Shown: piece after piece, positions 42,526 through 51,663 of the stretch | Layout: each line of letters begins with the position of its first letter | Position numbering within the stretch: position 1 is the stretch's first letter | Assembly (NCBI GenBank): GCA_963844175.1 | Contig: CAWJNE010000013.1 | Span: 248,001-312,000 of the forward strand | Source of the DNA: JALZMG01 sp963844175 | Lineage (GTDB): Bacteria; Actinomycetota; Acidimicrobiia; Acidimicrobiales; Ilumatobacteraceae | Reading direction: 5' to 3' | DNA: 64,000 nt | Program-made: the position numbers and the translations under genes | The notes under the pieces: model-generated | Seen by the model: the letters and a program-made list of their open reading frames with translations, nothing else | Database searches by the model: none | What the model was told of the DNA's origin: nothing

Positions 42526-43581
42526 GTGGGGGGCGCGATCTCGGTCCGAGGGCTGTGGAAGGTGTTCGGTCCGCGCGCCGAGCGGATCGTCGGGTCCCCG
42601 CTCGCCGATCTCCCGCGACGCGAGCTGGAGGCGCGCACCGGCAACGTCGCCGCAGTGCGCGATGTCGACCTCGACGTCGAGACCGGCGAGACGTTCGTCG
42701 TGATGGGGTTGTCCGGTAGCGGCAAGTCGACCCTCGTCCGCTGCCTGACCCGGCTCATCGAGCCGACCGCCGGCACCGTCCGCATCGGCGATGTCGACGT
42801 CACGTCGGCGGGCGAGGCGCAGCTGCTCGACCTCCGCCGGCACCGCGTGAGCATGGTGTTCCAGCACTTCGGACTGCTGCCGCACCGGGACCTGCTGGAC
42901 AACGTGGCGTTCGGTCTCGAGGTCCAGGGCATCGACAAGCAGGTCCGGCGGACCAGGGCCGAGCAGTTCCTCGAGCTGGTCGGGCTGGCCGGACTCGGCG
43001 CAGCCCGCCCCGACCAGCTCTCGGGAGGCATGCAGCAGCGCGTCGGGCTGGCCCACGCGTTGGCCACCGGCCCCGAGGTGCTGCTGTTCGACGAACCGTT
43101 CTCCGCCCTCGACCCGGTGATCCGGCGGGACATGCAGGACGAGGTCGTCCGGCTGCGCGGCGAGCTGGCCACGACGATGGTCTTCATCACCCACGACCTC
43201 GTCGAGGCGCTGCGGCTCGGCGACCGCATCGCCATCATGCGTGACGGTCGCTTCGTCCAGGTCGGCACCCCGGCCGAGGTGGTCGGCGCGCCGGCGGACG
43301 ACGACGTCCGCATGTTCGTGCGCGACGTGTCGCGCGCCAACGTGCTCCCGGTCGAGGCCGTCATGACGTCGCCGTACGGACCACGAGACTGGATCGCCGA
43401 GGTGCCGCTCGGCACCAAGGTGCGCGACGTGCTCGGTGCCCTGGCGCGCGGCGAGCGGCCGGTCGCCGTCGTCGACGACGGCGGAGAGGTCGTCGGCTGC
43501 GTCGACCGCGCCATCGCCCTGCGGGTGGTCGCCGGCGTGGACGAGGTCCAGTCGAGCGTCGAGCCCGTGGCCGGGGACTGA
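42526..43581 (+). CDS. proV: Glycine betaine/proline-type ABC transporter ATP-binding protein
   Basis: A 351-residue ATPase of the ProV/OpuAA subgroup. Walker A is GLSGSGKSTL near residues 65-74, the Q-loop is MVFQHFGLLPHRDLLDNVAFGLEVQG, the signature is LSGGMQQRVGLAHALA, Walker B is LLFDEPFSALDP and the switch His is in ITHDLVEA. The N-terminal stretch (ISVRGLWKVFGPRAERI) is longer than in most ABCs, as in ProV. After residue 260 comes a shortened CBS-like tail (GERPVAVVDDGGEVVGCVDRAIALRVV), which in OpuA senses ionic strength. Stop overlaps the permease start (TGATG). It forms a compatible-solute uptake system with the next two genes. Confidence 0.93.
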   Translation: MGGAISVRGLWKVFGPRAERIVGSPLADLPRRELEARTGNVAAVRDVDLDVETGETFVVMGLSGSGKSTLVRCLTRLIEPTAGTVRIGDVDVTSAGEAQLLDLRRHRVSMVFQHFGLLPHRDLLDNVAFGLEVQGIDKQVRRTRAEQFLELVGLAGLGAARPDQLSGGMQQRVGLAHALATGPEVLLFDEPFSALDPVIRRDMQDEVVRLRGELATTMVFITHDLVEALRLGDRIAIMRDGRFVQVGTPAEVVGAPADDDVRMFVRDVSRANVLPVEAVMTSPYGPRDWIAEVPLGTKVRDVLGALARGERPVAVVDDGGEVVGCVDRAIALRVVAGVDEVQSSVEPVAGD

Positions 43582-45539
43582 TGGCCGTCGCCTCGATCGC
43601 CGTCACGGCGGCGGCGGCACCCACCGACCGCACGGCCCGCCTGCGGCGTCTCGTCCTGCCGGTCGCCGTCCTCGTCGCGCTCGTCGTCGCCGGGATCCTG
43701 ATCGGGTCGAGCGTCCCGTCGTGGCTCGACGCCCACGTCGTGCCGGCCGTCGACGCCGTCTACGACTGGACGGTCCGCAACAACGATCAGCACTGGCTGT
43801 TCACGTGGTTCTTCCAGCCGATCGCGGACGGCGTGGAGCAGGCGACGGAGGCCATCCTCTGGGTCCTCCGCCAACTGCGCTGGCTGGGGGTGCTGGCGCT
43901 GGTCGGTGCGATCGGTTGGCGCACCGGCGGCGCCCGGGCCGCGGCAACGGCCGTCGTCGCCCTCCTCGGGTGCGGCATCCTCGGCTTCTGGGACGAAACC
44001 ATGGTCACCCTGGCGTTGATGCTGGTCGCCGTCGCCGTCGCCCTGCTCATCGGGGTCCCGCTGGGCATCGTGGCCGGACGTAGCGACCGGGCCGAGCGCG
44101 GGCTGCGCGGCGTCCTCGACACCGCCCAGGTCATGCCGGCGTACGTGTACCTCCTGCCGGCGGTCGTCGTGTTCGGCATCGGCACCCCGGCGGCGATCGT
44201 GGCGACGGTCGTGTTCGCCGTGGCACCGGCCGTCCGCCTGACCAGTCACGGCTTGCGCAGCGTGCCCGTGGTGGCCACCGAAGTCGGCACGTCGTTCGGT
44301 TGCACGGGCCGCCAGCTGCTGACCAAGGTGCAGCTGCCGATGGCTCGCCGAGCGATGCTCCTCGGGCTCAACCAGGTGATCATGATGGCCTTCGCCATCG
44401 TCGTCATCGCCGCCCTGGTCGGCACCGGCGGGCTCGGCCAGCGCGTCGTGGACGGGCTGGAGAAGGTCGACGTCGGTGCGGCGTTCGCTCCCGGGTTGGC
44501 GATCGTGTTTGCCGCCATCGCCCTCGACCGGATCACGACCGGTGAGCGCGACCGCAGCAAGCGCACCGGCGCCGCACGCACGCCGCTGCTCACCTCGTTC
44601 GGCGTCGGCGCGGCCGTCGTCGCCGTGGCCGTCGTCGCCGGTCGGCTGCTGTCGGCCATCGACTTCCCGGAGAGCTGGCGGTTCAACGTGGCTGATCCCG
44701 CCAACGACGCCGTCAGCTGGGTCAACGAACACCTGCGGACCGGTGTGCCGATCGTCGGCGGCACCGGATCGTTCAGCGACTTCCTCGTCATCCACGTACT
44801 CGACCCGGTGCGTGACGTCCTCGTCGACTCGCCGTGGTGGCTCGTGGTGGTTGCCGCGGTGGCGATCGGCTGGGCCAGCGGCGGCTGGCGGCTGGCCGCG
44901 GTGTGCGGGGCGTGCCTCGTCGGCGTGGCTGCGATGCGCAACTGGGAGTTGGCGATGGACACCCTCAGCCAGGTGCTGGTGATCGTCGTCATCAGCGTCG
45001 CCCTGGCCGTCCCCATCGGCATCTGGGCCGGGCGCTCCGACCGCGTGCAACGGGTTCTGCGACCACTCCTCGATGCCGCCCAGGTCATGCCGGCGTTCGT
45101 CTACCTCGTACCTGTGATCTTCCTGTTCCGGGTCGGCCGCGTCCCGGGCGTGGTGGCTGCCGTGATCTACGCCCTGCCGCCGTGCATCCGCATCGTCAGC
45201 CTCGGGCTCCGCCAGGTGCCCCACGAGCCGCGCGAAGCAGCGACGTCGTTCGGTGCGACACCCGGTCAGGAGCTGCGCAAGGTGCAGCTGCCGATGGCCA
45301 TGCCGGCGATCCTGCTCGGGGTCAACCAGACCGTGCTGCTCGTGCTGTCGATGGTCGTCATCGCCGGGCTGACGGGCTCGGGCGGGCTCGGGCTGGAGAC
45401 GGTGTACGGCCTGACCAAGGGCGAGGTGGGCCGGGGCGTGGCCGGTGGCGTGAGTATCGTCCTGCTGGCGATCACACTGGATCGGATCACGCAGGCCTGG
45501 GGCGTCCGCTCCGGCAGGAACCGAGGGGGAAGACGATGA
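43581..45539 (+). CDS. proW: Glycine betaine-type ABC permease, two fused transmembrane domains
   Basis: A 652-residue membrane protein that is an internal duplication of the usual ProW/OpuAB permease. Half 1 and half 2 each contain the same sequence of segments: GVPLGIVAGRSDRAERGLRGVLDTAQVMPAYVYLLP against AVPIGIWAGRSDRVQRVLRPLLDAAQVMPAFVYLVP, and EVGTSFGCTGRQLLTKVQLPMARRAMLLGLNQ against EAATSFGATPGQELRKVQLPMAMPAILLGVNQ, the EAA coupling loops. So one chain supplies both halves of the channel. There are roughly 12-14 transmembrane segments. It overlaps proV at the start and the binding-protein gene at its end. Confidence 0.92.
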   Translation: MAVASIAVTAAAAPTDRTARLRRLVLPVAVLVALVVAGILIGSSVPSWLDAHVVPAVDAVYDWTVRNNDQHWLFTWFFQPIADGVEQATEAILWVLRQLRWLGVLALVGAIGWRTGGARAAATAVVALLGCGILGFWDETMVTLALMLVAVAVALLIGVPLGIVAGRSDRAERGLRGVLDTAQVMPAYVYLLPAVVVFGIGTPAAIVATVVFAVAPAVRLTSHGLRSVPVVATEVGTSFGCTGRQLLTKVQLPMARRAMLLGLNQVIMMAFAIVVIAALVGTGGLGQRVVDGLEKVDVGAAFAPGLAIVFAAIALDRITTGERDRSKRTGAARTPLLTSFGVGAAVVAVAVVAGRLLSAIDFPESWRFNVADPANDAVSWVNEHLRTGVPIVGGTGSFSDFLVIHVLDPVRDVLVDSPWWLVVVAAVAIGWASGGWRLAAVCGACLVGVAAMRNWELAMDTLSQVLVIVVISVALAVPIGIWAGRSDRVQRVLRPLLDAAQVMPAFVYLVPVIFLFRVGRVPGVVAAVIYALPPCIRIVSLGLRQVPHEPREAATSFGATPGQELRKVQLPMAMPAILLGVNQTVLLVLSMVVIAGLTGSGGLGLETVYGLTKGEVGRGVAGGVSIVLLAITLDRITQAWGVRSGRNRGGRR

Positions 45540-46633
45540 CCGACGGGCACACATCGACGTGGCGGCGCGCCGCCGTGGCGATGGCCGCATTGGCGCTCGT
45601 GGCGGCGGCATGCGGCAGTGACGACGACGGCGGCACCGGCGACAGCGGCGATGCCGCCACGACGACCGCCGCTGCCGCCGGCGGCGCGGCCCCGACGACG
45701 GCCGCCAGTGACGACACCAGCGGCGGCGGTGACGACACCAGCGGCGGCGGCGAGCCCGCTGGCTCGGGCGAGGGCATCTCGATCGCCGTCAACCCGTGGA
45801 CCGGCTCGGCCGTCAACGCCAACGTGGCCAAGGTCGTGCTGGAGTCCGAGCTCGGCACGCCGGTCGAGCTGGTCGACATCGACGAGAACGCCACCTGGCC
45901 CGGCCTCGATGCCGGTGACCTCGACGCCGTGCTCGAGGTCTGGCCGTCTGGGCACGCCGAGGACTACGCGACGTACGTCGATGACAAGGGCACCGTCGTC
46001 GACCTCGGCGAGCTGGGGCCGGTGGCCAAGATCGGTTGGTACGTGCCGTCCTACGTGATCGAGGAGCACCCCGAGCTGGCCACCTGGGAGGGACTGAAGG
46101 ATCCCGAACTGGCCGGCCTGTTCGCCACCGCCGAGTCGGGCGACGACGGGCAGTTCCTGATGGGTGACCCGAGCTACGTCAGCTACGACGAGCAGATCAT
46201 CGAGAACCTCGAGCTGCCGCTGAAGTTCATCGTCGCCGGCTCGGAGGCGGCGGAGATCACCGCCGTGCAACAGGCCGTCGAAGCCCAGGAGCCGTTGCTG
46301 TTCTACTTCTGGCAGCCGCACTGGCTGCACGCCGAGCTCGACCTGACCGAGATCGAGCTGCCCGAGGTCACGCCCGAGTGCGAGGCGGCGATCGAGTCGG
46401 AGGACGGCAGCTACAACTGCGACTACCCGCCGGACGTGCTGTACAAGGCGGCCTCGGCGGGGCTGGCGGAGAAGAACGCCGCGGCGTTCGCCTTCCTCGA
46501 GAACTTCCAGCTGACCATCGATCAGCAGAACGAGATCGCCGCGATGATCGACGGCGACGGCATGGAAGCCGCCGCGGCCGCGGCGGCGTGGGTCGAGGCC
46601 AACCCCGACGTTGTTGCCGAGTGGACGACCTGA
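45536..46633 (+). CDS. proX: Glycine betaine-type substrate-binding lipoprotein
   Basis: A 365-residue periplasmic-type binding protein. Signal peptide ends LVAAAC with lipidation at Cys26. Residues 30-75 are a Ser/Gly/Thr/Asp spacer (TTTAAAAGG, DDTSGGGDDTSGGG). The OpuAC/ProX domain follows: ISIAVNPWTGSAVNANVAKVVLES, VELVDIDENATWPGLDAGDLDAVLEVWPSGH, and LLFYFWQPHWLHAELDLTEIELP. Tryptophans in NPWTG, EVWPSG and WQPHW are candidates for the aromatic cage that holds the quaternary ammonium. It overlaps the permease stop (ATGA) and the next gene starts 13 nt before its stop. Confidence 0.92.
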   Translation: MTDGHTSTWRRAAVAMAALALVAAACGSDDDGGTGDSGDAATTTAAAAGGAAPTTAASDDTSGGGDDTSGGGEPAGSGEGISIAVNPWTGSAVNANVAKVVLESELGTPVELVDIDENATWPGLDAGDLDAVLEVWPSGHAEDYATYVDDKGTVVDLGELGPVAKIGWYVPSYVIEEHPELATWEGLKDPELAGLFATAESGDDGQFLMGDPSYVSYDEQIIENLELPLKFIVAGSEAAEITAVQQAVEAQEPLLFYFWQPHWLHAELDLTEIELPEVTPECEAAIESEDGSYNCDYPPDVLYKAASAGLAEKNAAAFAFLENFQLTIDQQNEIAAMIDGDGMEAAAAAAAWVEANPDVVAEWTT

Positions 46634-48168
46634 CCAGCACCGACAACGACTTCGACGTCCTGGTGATCGGGGCGGGGATCTCGGGGATCGACGCCGCCTA
46701 CCACCTGCAGACCCGCTGTCCGGACCGCACGTTCGCCGTCCTCGAGGCGCGGCCCGACCTGGGAGGCACGTGGGACCTGTTCCGCTACCCCGGGGTGCGC
46801 TCGGACAGCGACATGCACACGCTCGGCTTCGGCTTCAAGCCGTGGACCGACGCCAAGGCGATCGCCGACGGTCCGTCGATCCTGGCCTACCTGCGCGAGA
46901 CGGTGGCTGAGTTCGGCCTCGATCGATACCTCCGCTTCCACCACGCCGCCACCGCCGCGTCGTGGTCCAGCGACGCCGAGCGGTGGACCGTCGAGGTCGA
47001 TCGACGCGACACCGGCGAGACGCAAGCGTTCACGTGCCGGCACCTGTTCATGTGCTCCGGCTACTACAGCTACCGACAGGGCTACACGCCGATCCTTCCG
47101 GACATCGATCGCTTCGCCGGCCGGGTCGTCCACCCGCAGGGCTGGCCCGACGACCTCGACGTGCGCGGCCAGCGGATCGTCGTGATCGGCTCCGGGGCGA
47201 CGGCGGTGACACTGGTGCCGGCATTGGCCGACGAGGGCGCCGCCCACGTCACGATGCTCCAGCGTTCGCCGACGTGGGTCGTGTCCCGGCCCGAGCGCGA
47301 CGTCGTGGCCAACACGCTGCGACGGGTCCTGCCGGACCGCCTCGCCTACCGCGTCACGCGGCGCAAGAACATCGCCCTGCAGCGGATGATCTACCGCAAG
47401 TCGCGGACGTCCCCCGCCAAGATCCGTGGCCAGCTGCTCGACCTGACGCGCAAGGCGCTCGGTCCCGACTACGACGTCGACACCCACTTCACCCCGACCT
47501 ACGACCCGTGGGACCAGCGGCTCTGCCTGATCCCCAATGGCGACCTGTTCACGGCCATCTCGTCGGGGCGGGCGTCCGTCGTCACCGACCTGATCGACAC
47601 GTTCACCGAGCGCGGCATCACGCTGCAATCGGGCGCCGAGTTGGAGGCCGACATCGTGGTGACCGCCACCGGCCTCCAGCTCGTCACGTTGGGCGAGATG
47701 GACTTCACCGTCGACGGCACGCCGGTCGACTTCGCCTCGACGTTCACCTACAAGGGGTTGGCCTACTCGGACGTGCCGAACCTGTGGTCGTCGTTCGGGT
47801 ACATCGCCGCCTCTTGGACGCTGCGCGCCGACCAGACGTGCCAGTACGTGTGCCGTGTCCTCGACCACCTCGCCACCACCGGCACGACGGTGGCGACACC
47901 GCGGCTGCGACCGTCCGACCGTGACATGCCCCGCCGCCCGTACATCGACGACTTCTCGTCGGGCTACGTCCAGCGCGCTGTCCCGCTGCTGCCCAAGCAG
48001 GGCGACCGGGAGCCGTGGCTGCACCCGCAGGACCTGACCACCGATCGGCGGATGCTCAACAAGCCGGTCGACGACGACGTGCTGCAGTTCACCGGCTCGA
48101 CGCATGCCGTCCCGGGGCGACCGGCGCGGCGCTTCGACCGGTTGCGCGCCGTCGCCGCCGGCCGCTGA
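46621..48168 (+). CDS. Baeyer-Villiger-type flavin monooxygenase
   Basis: A 515-residue class B flavoprotein. First Rossmann motif GAGISG at about residue 18, then ARPDLGGTWDLFRYPGVRSDSDMHTLGF. The BVMO fingerprint F-x-G-x3-H-x3-W-P is present as FAGRVVHPQGWP near residue 162, and the second Rossmann as VIGSGATAVTLVPAL. EthA-like enzymes of actinobacteria share the YRQGYTPILPDIDRF and MIYRKSRTSP regions. It inserts oxygen next to a ketone or oxidises sulfur or amines using NADPH. GTG 46621 lies 13 nt inside the end of proX. Cotranscription with a betaine transporter has no obvious metabolic reason. Confidence 0.9.
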   Translation: MDDLTSTDNDFDVLVIGAGISGIDAAYHLQTRCPDRTFAVLEARPDLGGTWDLFRYPGVRSDSDMHTLGFGFKPWTDAKAIADGPSILAYLRETVAEFGLDRYLRFHHAATAASWSSDAERWTVEVDRRDTGETQAFTCRHLFMCSGYYSYRQGYTPILPDIDRFAGRVVHPQGWPDDLDVRGQRIVVIGSGATAVTLVPALADEGAAHVTMLQRSPTWVVSRPERDVVANTLRRVLPDRLAYRVTRRKNIALQRMIYRKSRTSPAKIRGQLLDLTRKALGPDYDVDTHFTPTYDPWDQRLCLIPNGDLFTAISSGRASVVTDLIDTFTERGITLQSGAELEADIVVTATGLQLVTLGEMDFTVDGTPVDFASTFTYKGLAYSDVPNLWSSFGYIAASWTLRADQTCQYVCRVLDHLATTGTTVATPRLRPSDRDMPRRPYIDDFSSGYVQRAVPLLPKQGDREPWLHPQDLTTDRRMLNKPVDDDVLQFTGSTHAVPGRPARRFDRLRAVAAGR

Positions 48169-48193
48169 TCGGTCCGCCGTGGCGACGGCGCCG

Positions 48194-49255
48194 ATGTCCG
48201 ACTCCCAGCGCTCGATCGAGGAGTCGGGCGACGTCGCCACGGCGTGTCCGAAGCACATGGTCTACGGACCGTGCGGCGGGGTGCGCGTCGATGGGCGGTG
48301 CGAGGTCGACGACCGGGACTGCCCGTTCGTCGGTCGACCGGTCGTCGCCTGGGCGGGTCCGCCGCCGGCGCCGGCGACGACGACCTTCGCCACGGCGGTC
48401 GGGCGCCGCGACAGCGCCGACGACAGCGCCGAGCCGATCATCGTCACCGACCTGCGCGTCCGACCCTTCGACCGGGCATCGGTCACCGCCGTCGCCGCCC
48501 GGCTGGCCGCCACCGCGGACGCCCTGCTGATCGGCGAGCACCACGTGCGGCCCGACTTCCCGCCGACGGTGATGGCCGAGCTGGTGCGGGCGGCGGGCGC
48601 CCGCGCCTGGGTCACGCTGACCTGCCGCGATCGCAACCGCGTCGTGCTGGAGAGCGAGCTCGCCGGCCTGGCCCACCAGGGAGTCGCCGGGGTGCACTGC
48701 GTCACCGGCGACAGCCGGGCCCGGTCGGTGCGCACCGACGCCACCCAGGTGTTCGACCTCGACGGGACACGCCTGGCCGGGTTGGCGCGGGAGGCCGGGC
48801 TGTGCACGTCCGTGTCGGCAACACCCGTCGCCCCGCCGACGCAGCTGCGCCCGGCGCGGCTGCTGGAGAAGCAGCGCGCCGGCGCGCAGGTGTGCTTCGT
48901 CAACCACGCCGGCGGTGCCGACGGCGTGGACCGGTTCGTCAGGGCAGCCCGAGCGATCGGCGTGACCCTGCCGTTCGTCCCGTGCGTCGCCGTGATCACC
49001 GACGTCGAGTCGCTCGTCGTGCTCGAGCGGTTCCCGGGCCTCGTCGTCGACCCGGAGCTGCGCCGATCCGTGCTGGAGGCCGACGACGGGCGGGCGGCCG
49101 GGATCGCCGCCGCGGTGCGGGAGGCTCGGCGCATGCTGGCGATCGACGGCGTCGTCGGCGTCAACCTGTCCGGCTCGGCCACGGCGGGCCCCGAGACGGA
49201 GAGTGCGGCGATCATGGCCGAGGTCGCCGGGACGCTGCGCGCTCAGTCCCGGTGA
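48194..49255 (+). CDS. Methylenetetrahydrofolate-reductase-like protein with N-terminal Cys-rich MTHFR_C domain
   Basis: A 353-residue protein. Residues 18-50 form the Cys-rich motif of the MTHFR C-terminal family: TACPKHMVYGPCGGVRVDG, RCEV, then RDCPF (four cysteines likely binding a metal or cluster). Residues 75-350 resemble a methylenetetrahydrofolate reductase barrel: ALLIGEHHVRPDFPPTVMAELVRA, AWVTLTCRDRNRVVLESELAGLAHQGVAGVHCVTGD, VCFVNHAGGADGVDRFVRAARAIGVTLPFVPCVAVIT. The Cys-rich part is at the N-terminus here, the reverse of the common order. ATG 48194 is used; GTG 48179 is possible. The 3' end overlaps the converging methyltransferase by 13 nt. Confidence 0.75.
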   Translation: MSDSQRSIEESGDVATACPKHMVYGPCGGVRVDGRCEVDDRDCPFVGRPVVAWAGPPPAPATTTFATAVGRRDSADDSAEPIIVTDLRVRPFDRASVTAVAARLAATADALLIGEHHVRPDFPPTVMAELVRAAGARAWVTLTCRDRNRVVLESELAGLAHQGVAGVHCVTGDSRARSVRTDATQVFDLDGTRLAGLAREAGLCTSVSATPVAPPTQLRPARLLEKQRAGAQVCFVNHAGGADGVDRFVRAARAIGVTLPFVPCVAVITDVESLVVLERFPGLVVDPELRRSVLEADDGRAAGIAAAVREARRMLAIDGVVGVNLSGSATAGPETESAAIMAEVAGTLRAQSR

Positions 49256-49998
49256 GCGACTGCGGTCACCGTTGCCAGCTCCAGTGCGCCCTCGGCGATC
49301 AGCCGGCCGAGGCGATCACGGTCCTCACGCCACGTCGCGAACGTCGCTGACCCACCGTGTCGGCGCTCGATCTGATCGTCGACGAGTGAGCCGATGGCGT
49401 CCCAGCGCGTCGTCCGATCGGCGGGTGCCCGCCACACCTGCAGGACGTCGAAGCCGTGCCCGCTGAGCGCCGCGGTGAGCACGTCGACCGGACGGAACAC
49501 GTTGACCGTGGACGGCGGGCGCAGCACGGCGGCGCCGGCCGCACACAGGTCGGTGATGGCCACGCGCCCGTCGGGACCGAGCACGCGCCGCACCTCGTCG
49601 AGCAGGCCATCCAGATCGTCGAGCAACGACACGACGCCCAGCGCGGCCACGCCGTCGCACCGGTGGGCGCGCAGCGGCAGCGCGGTGGCCAGACCGGCCG
49701 CCATCGGGAGGTCGGGGTGGGCCCGGCGCGCCAGCGCAGCCGTGGACGGCTCCGGCTCGACACCCATCACGTCGACGGCGCCCTGGCCGGCCAGCCACCA
49801 CGTGGCGGCGCCGAGACCAGCGCCCACATCGCAGACCAGCCCGGAAAGTCCGGCGAACGCCTCGAGCACCGGCCCCAGCGCGTCCGGGTAGCCGGCGCCC
49901 GTCACGAGCCCGGCGATCCGCTGCTCTCCGGTCAACCCGAGCCGCTCCACCGCCTCCGCCCGCCACGCCGCCGGGCGGTCGAACAGGTCGTCAGCCAG
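49243..49998 (-). CDS. SAM-dependent methyltransferase, apparent CTG start
   Basis: About 251 residues of a class I methyltransferase: LVCDVGAGLGAATWWLAGQG (motif I, G-A-G-L-G), VMGVEPEPST, AAGLATALPLRAHRCDGVAALGVVSLLDDLDGLLDEVRRVLGPDGRVAITDL. No ATG, GTG or TTG starts the protein where the family begins. The N-terminal residues LADDLFDRPAAW are preceded by AGGAGG 9 nt before a CTG at 49998, so CTG may be the true initiator. Otherwise translation begins at a later GTG and loses the first helix. It overlaps the end of metG by 8 nt, consistent with coupling. Confidence 0.72.
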   Translation of the reverse strand: MADDLFDRPAAWRAEAVERLGLTGEQRIAGLVTGAGYPDALGPVLEAFAGLSGLVCDVGAGLGAATWWLAGQGAVDVMGVEPEPSTAALARRAHPDLPMAAGLATALPLRAHRCDGVAALGVVSLLDDLDGLLDEVRRVLGPDGRVAITDLCAAGAAVLRPPSTVNVFRPVDVLTAALSGHGFDVLQVWRAPADRTTRWDAIGSLVDDQIERRHGGSATFATWREDRDRLGRLIAEGALELATVTAVAHRD

Positions 49999-51559
49999 GC
50001 GCCTGCTCCTCCTTGCGCGGGAACAGCGCCGGCGGCTTGGTGACGGTGGCACCGGACACGCCGGTGCCCCACGGGACGTCGATCGTGACGTCGTCGGCCG
50101 ATCCGCCGAGGGCGGCCAACAGCGTCACCGACGATTCCGGGAGGATCGGCCGCAGGTGGGTGCCCAGGAAGCGCAGCGCGGCAACGAGGTCGTGGATGAC
50201 GAGGTCGAGGCGCCGGCCGGCGTCGGCATCACCGCCCCGCTCGGACTTGGCCAGGTTCCACGGCGCCTCCTCCTCCACGTAGGCGTTGGCCTGGCGCACG
50301 AAGTCCCACAGCGCCTGGCACGCCTCGCGGTGGTCGAACTCACCGAGGGCGTGCGTGTACGACGCGGCGGCGGCATCGGCGGCGGCGCGCAGCGGCGCGT
50401 CGGCGTCCTCTGGGCGATCGGGCACGCGGCCGTCGCGGTAGTTGGTGACCATCGTGGTGACGCGGCTCACGAGGTTGCCGAGTCCGTTGGCGAGATCGGC
50501 GTTGTACCGACGGACGAGCCGCTCGACGGTGAAGTCGCCGTCGGCGATTGGCGACAGCTCGGCGAGCAGGAACTGGCGCACGGCGTCGGCGCCCTGCTCG
50601 ACCACGAGCTCCTCGGGGTCGACGACGTTGCCAGTGCTCTTGGAGAGCTTGCCGCCGCCCACGGTGACGTAGCCGTGCACGACGACAGTGGTCGGCGTCG
50701 GCAGTCCAGCGGCCATCAGCATCGCCGGCCAGTACACGGCGTGGAAGCGCGTGACGCCCTTGCCGACCACGTGGATCCGCTCGTCGGCGCCGGCCCAGTA
50801 GCGCTGGTACCGCTCGCCGTCATCGACCCAGTCGAGCGCTGTGATGTAGTTCGTCAGCGCGTCCATCCACACGTACATCACGTGGTCCGGATCGCCGGGC
50901 ACCGGGATGCCCCAACCGCGGGCGCGCTGGGCCGACCGCGAGAAGCTGATGTCCTGCAGGCCGCCGCGCACGAAGCTGAGCACCTCGTTGCGCCGCGTCT
51001 CGGGCACGATCTTCAACGAGCCGCTCTCGATCAGCTCGATGAGCTGCTGCTGGTAGCGGGAGAGGCGGAAGAAGTAGTTCTCCTCCTCGATGAACTCGGG
51101 CACCGTGCCGTGCTCTGGGCAGCGCCCCTCGATCAGCTCGCTGTCCAAGTAGAACTGCTCGCAGCCGACGCAGTAGAGCCCGCCGTACGTCTTCGTGTAC
51201 AGGTCGTCGTTGGCGGCCAGCGCCTCCCAGAACCTCGTCGCGCCGCGCCGGTGCGCGTCGTCGGCGCTGGTCCGGATGAAGCCGTCGTAGGACAGCTGCA
51301 GCAGCGGTCGCAGGGCGGTGAAGTAGTCGACGTTCCGGTCGACCAGGGCGCTGGTCGAGATGCCCTCGGCCTCGGCGGCGAGGACGTTCTTCAAACTGTT
51401 CTCGTCGGAGCCCGACAGGTCGAACACGTCGTGGCCCATCCCTCGCATGAACCTGGCGTAGGCGTCGGTCTGGACGAACTCGAAGGCATGGCCCAGGTGC
51501 GGTCGGGCGTTGACGTACGGGATCGTGTTGGAGATGAAGATCGTGCGCGGCGACACCAC
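49991..51559 (-). CDS. metG: Methionyl-tRNA synthetase
   Basis: A 522-residue class I synthetase that charges initiator and elongator tRNA-Met. The HIGH motif reads HLGH at 21-24, and KMSKS reads GKLSKS at 303-308. The connective peptide has a single zinc knuckle with Cys130, Cys133, Cys147 and His150 (CVGCEQF...CPEH). The anticodon-binding helical domain follows with WNLAKSERGG and FLGTHLRPILPESS. No C-terminal EMAP-like tRNA-binding domain is present, so it is the short actinobacterial form. Start GTG 51559 is followed in frame by another GTG at 51556. Confidence 0.95.
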   Translation of the reverse strand: MVSPRTIFISNTIPYVNARPHLGHAFEFVQTDAYARFMRGMGHDVFDLSGSDENSLKNVLAAEAEGISTSALVDRNVDYFTALRPLLQLSYDGFIRTSADDAHRRGATRFWEALAANDDLYTKTYGGLYCVGCEQFYLDSELIEGRCPEHGTVPEFIEEENYFFRLSRYQQQLIELIESGSLKIVPETRRNEVLSFVRGGLQDISFSRSAQRARGWGIPVPGDPDHVMYVWMDALTNYITALDWVDDGERYQRYWAGADERIHVVGKGVTRFHAVYWPAMLMAAGLPTPTTVVVHGYVTVGGGKLSKSTGNVVDPEELVVEQGADAVRQFLLAELSPIADGDFTVERLVRRYNADLANGLGNLVSRVTTMVTNYRDGRVPDRPEDADAPLRAAADAAAASYTHALGEFDHREACQALWDFVRQANAYVEEEAPWNLAKSERGGDADAGRRLDLVIHDLVAALRFLGTHLRPILPESSVTLLAALGGSADDVTIDVPWGTGVSGATVTKPPALFPRKEEQAPG

Positions 51560-51663
51560 CGATCAAGCGTACCGGTGGGCGTTTCGCGGGGCCGCTGGGT
51601 GAATTCGACCGGGCACCCCATCCGGGTCTGGGACACTGAGCAGGTCACGAGGGAGGTGACCCG

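Noticed and set aside
42513..45611. A 1032-codon minus-strand frame over the betaine transporter genes
   Set aside because: It is antisense to proV, proW and proX, is His/Asp/Arg-rich, and has no family resemblance.
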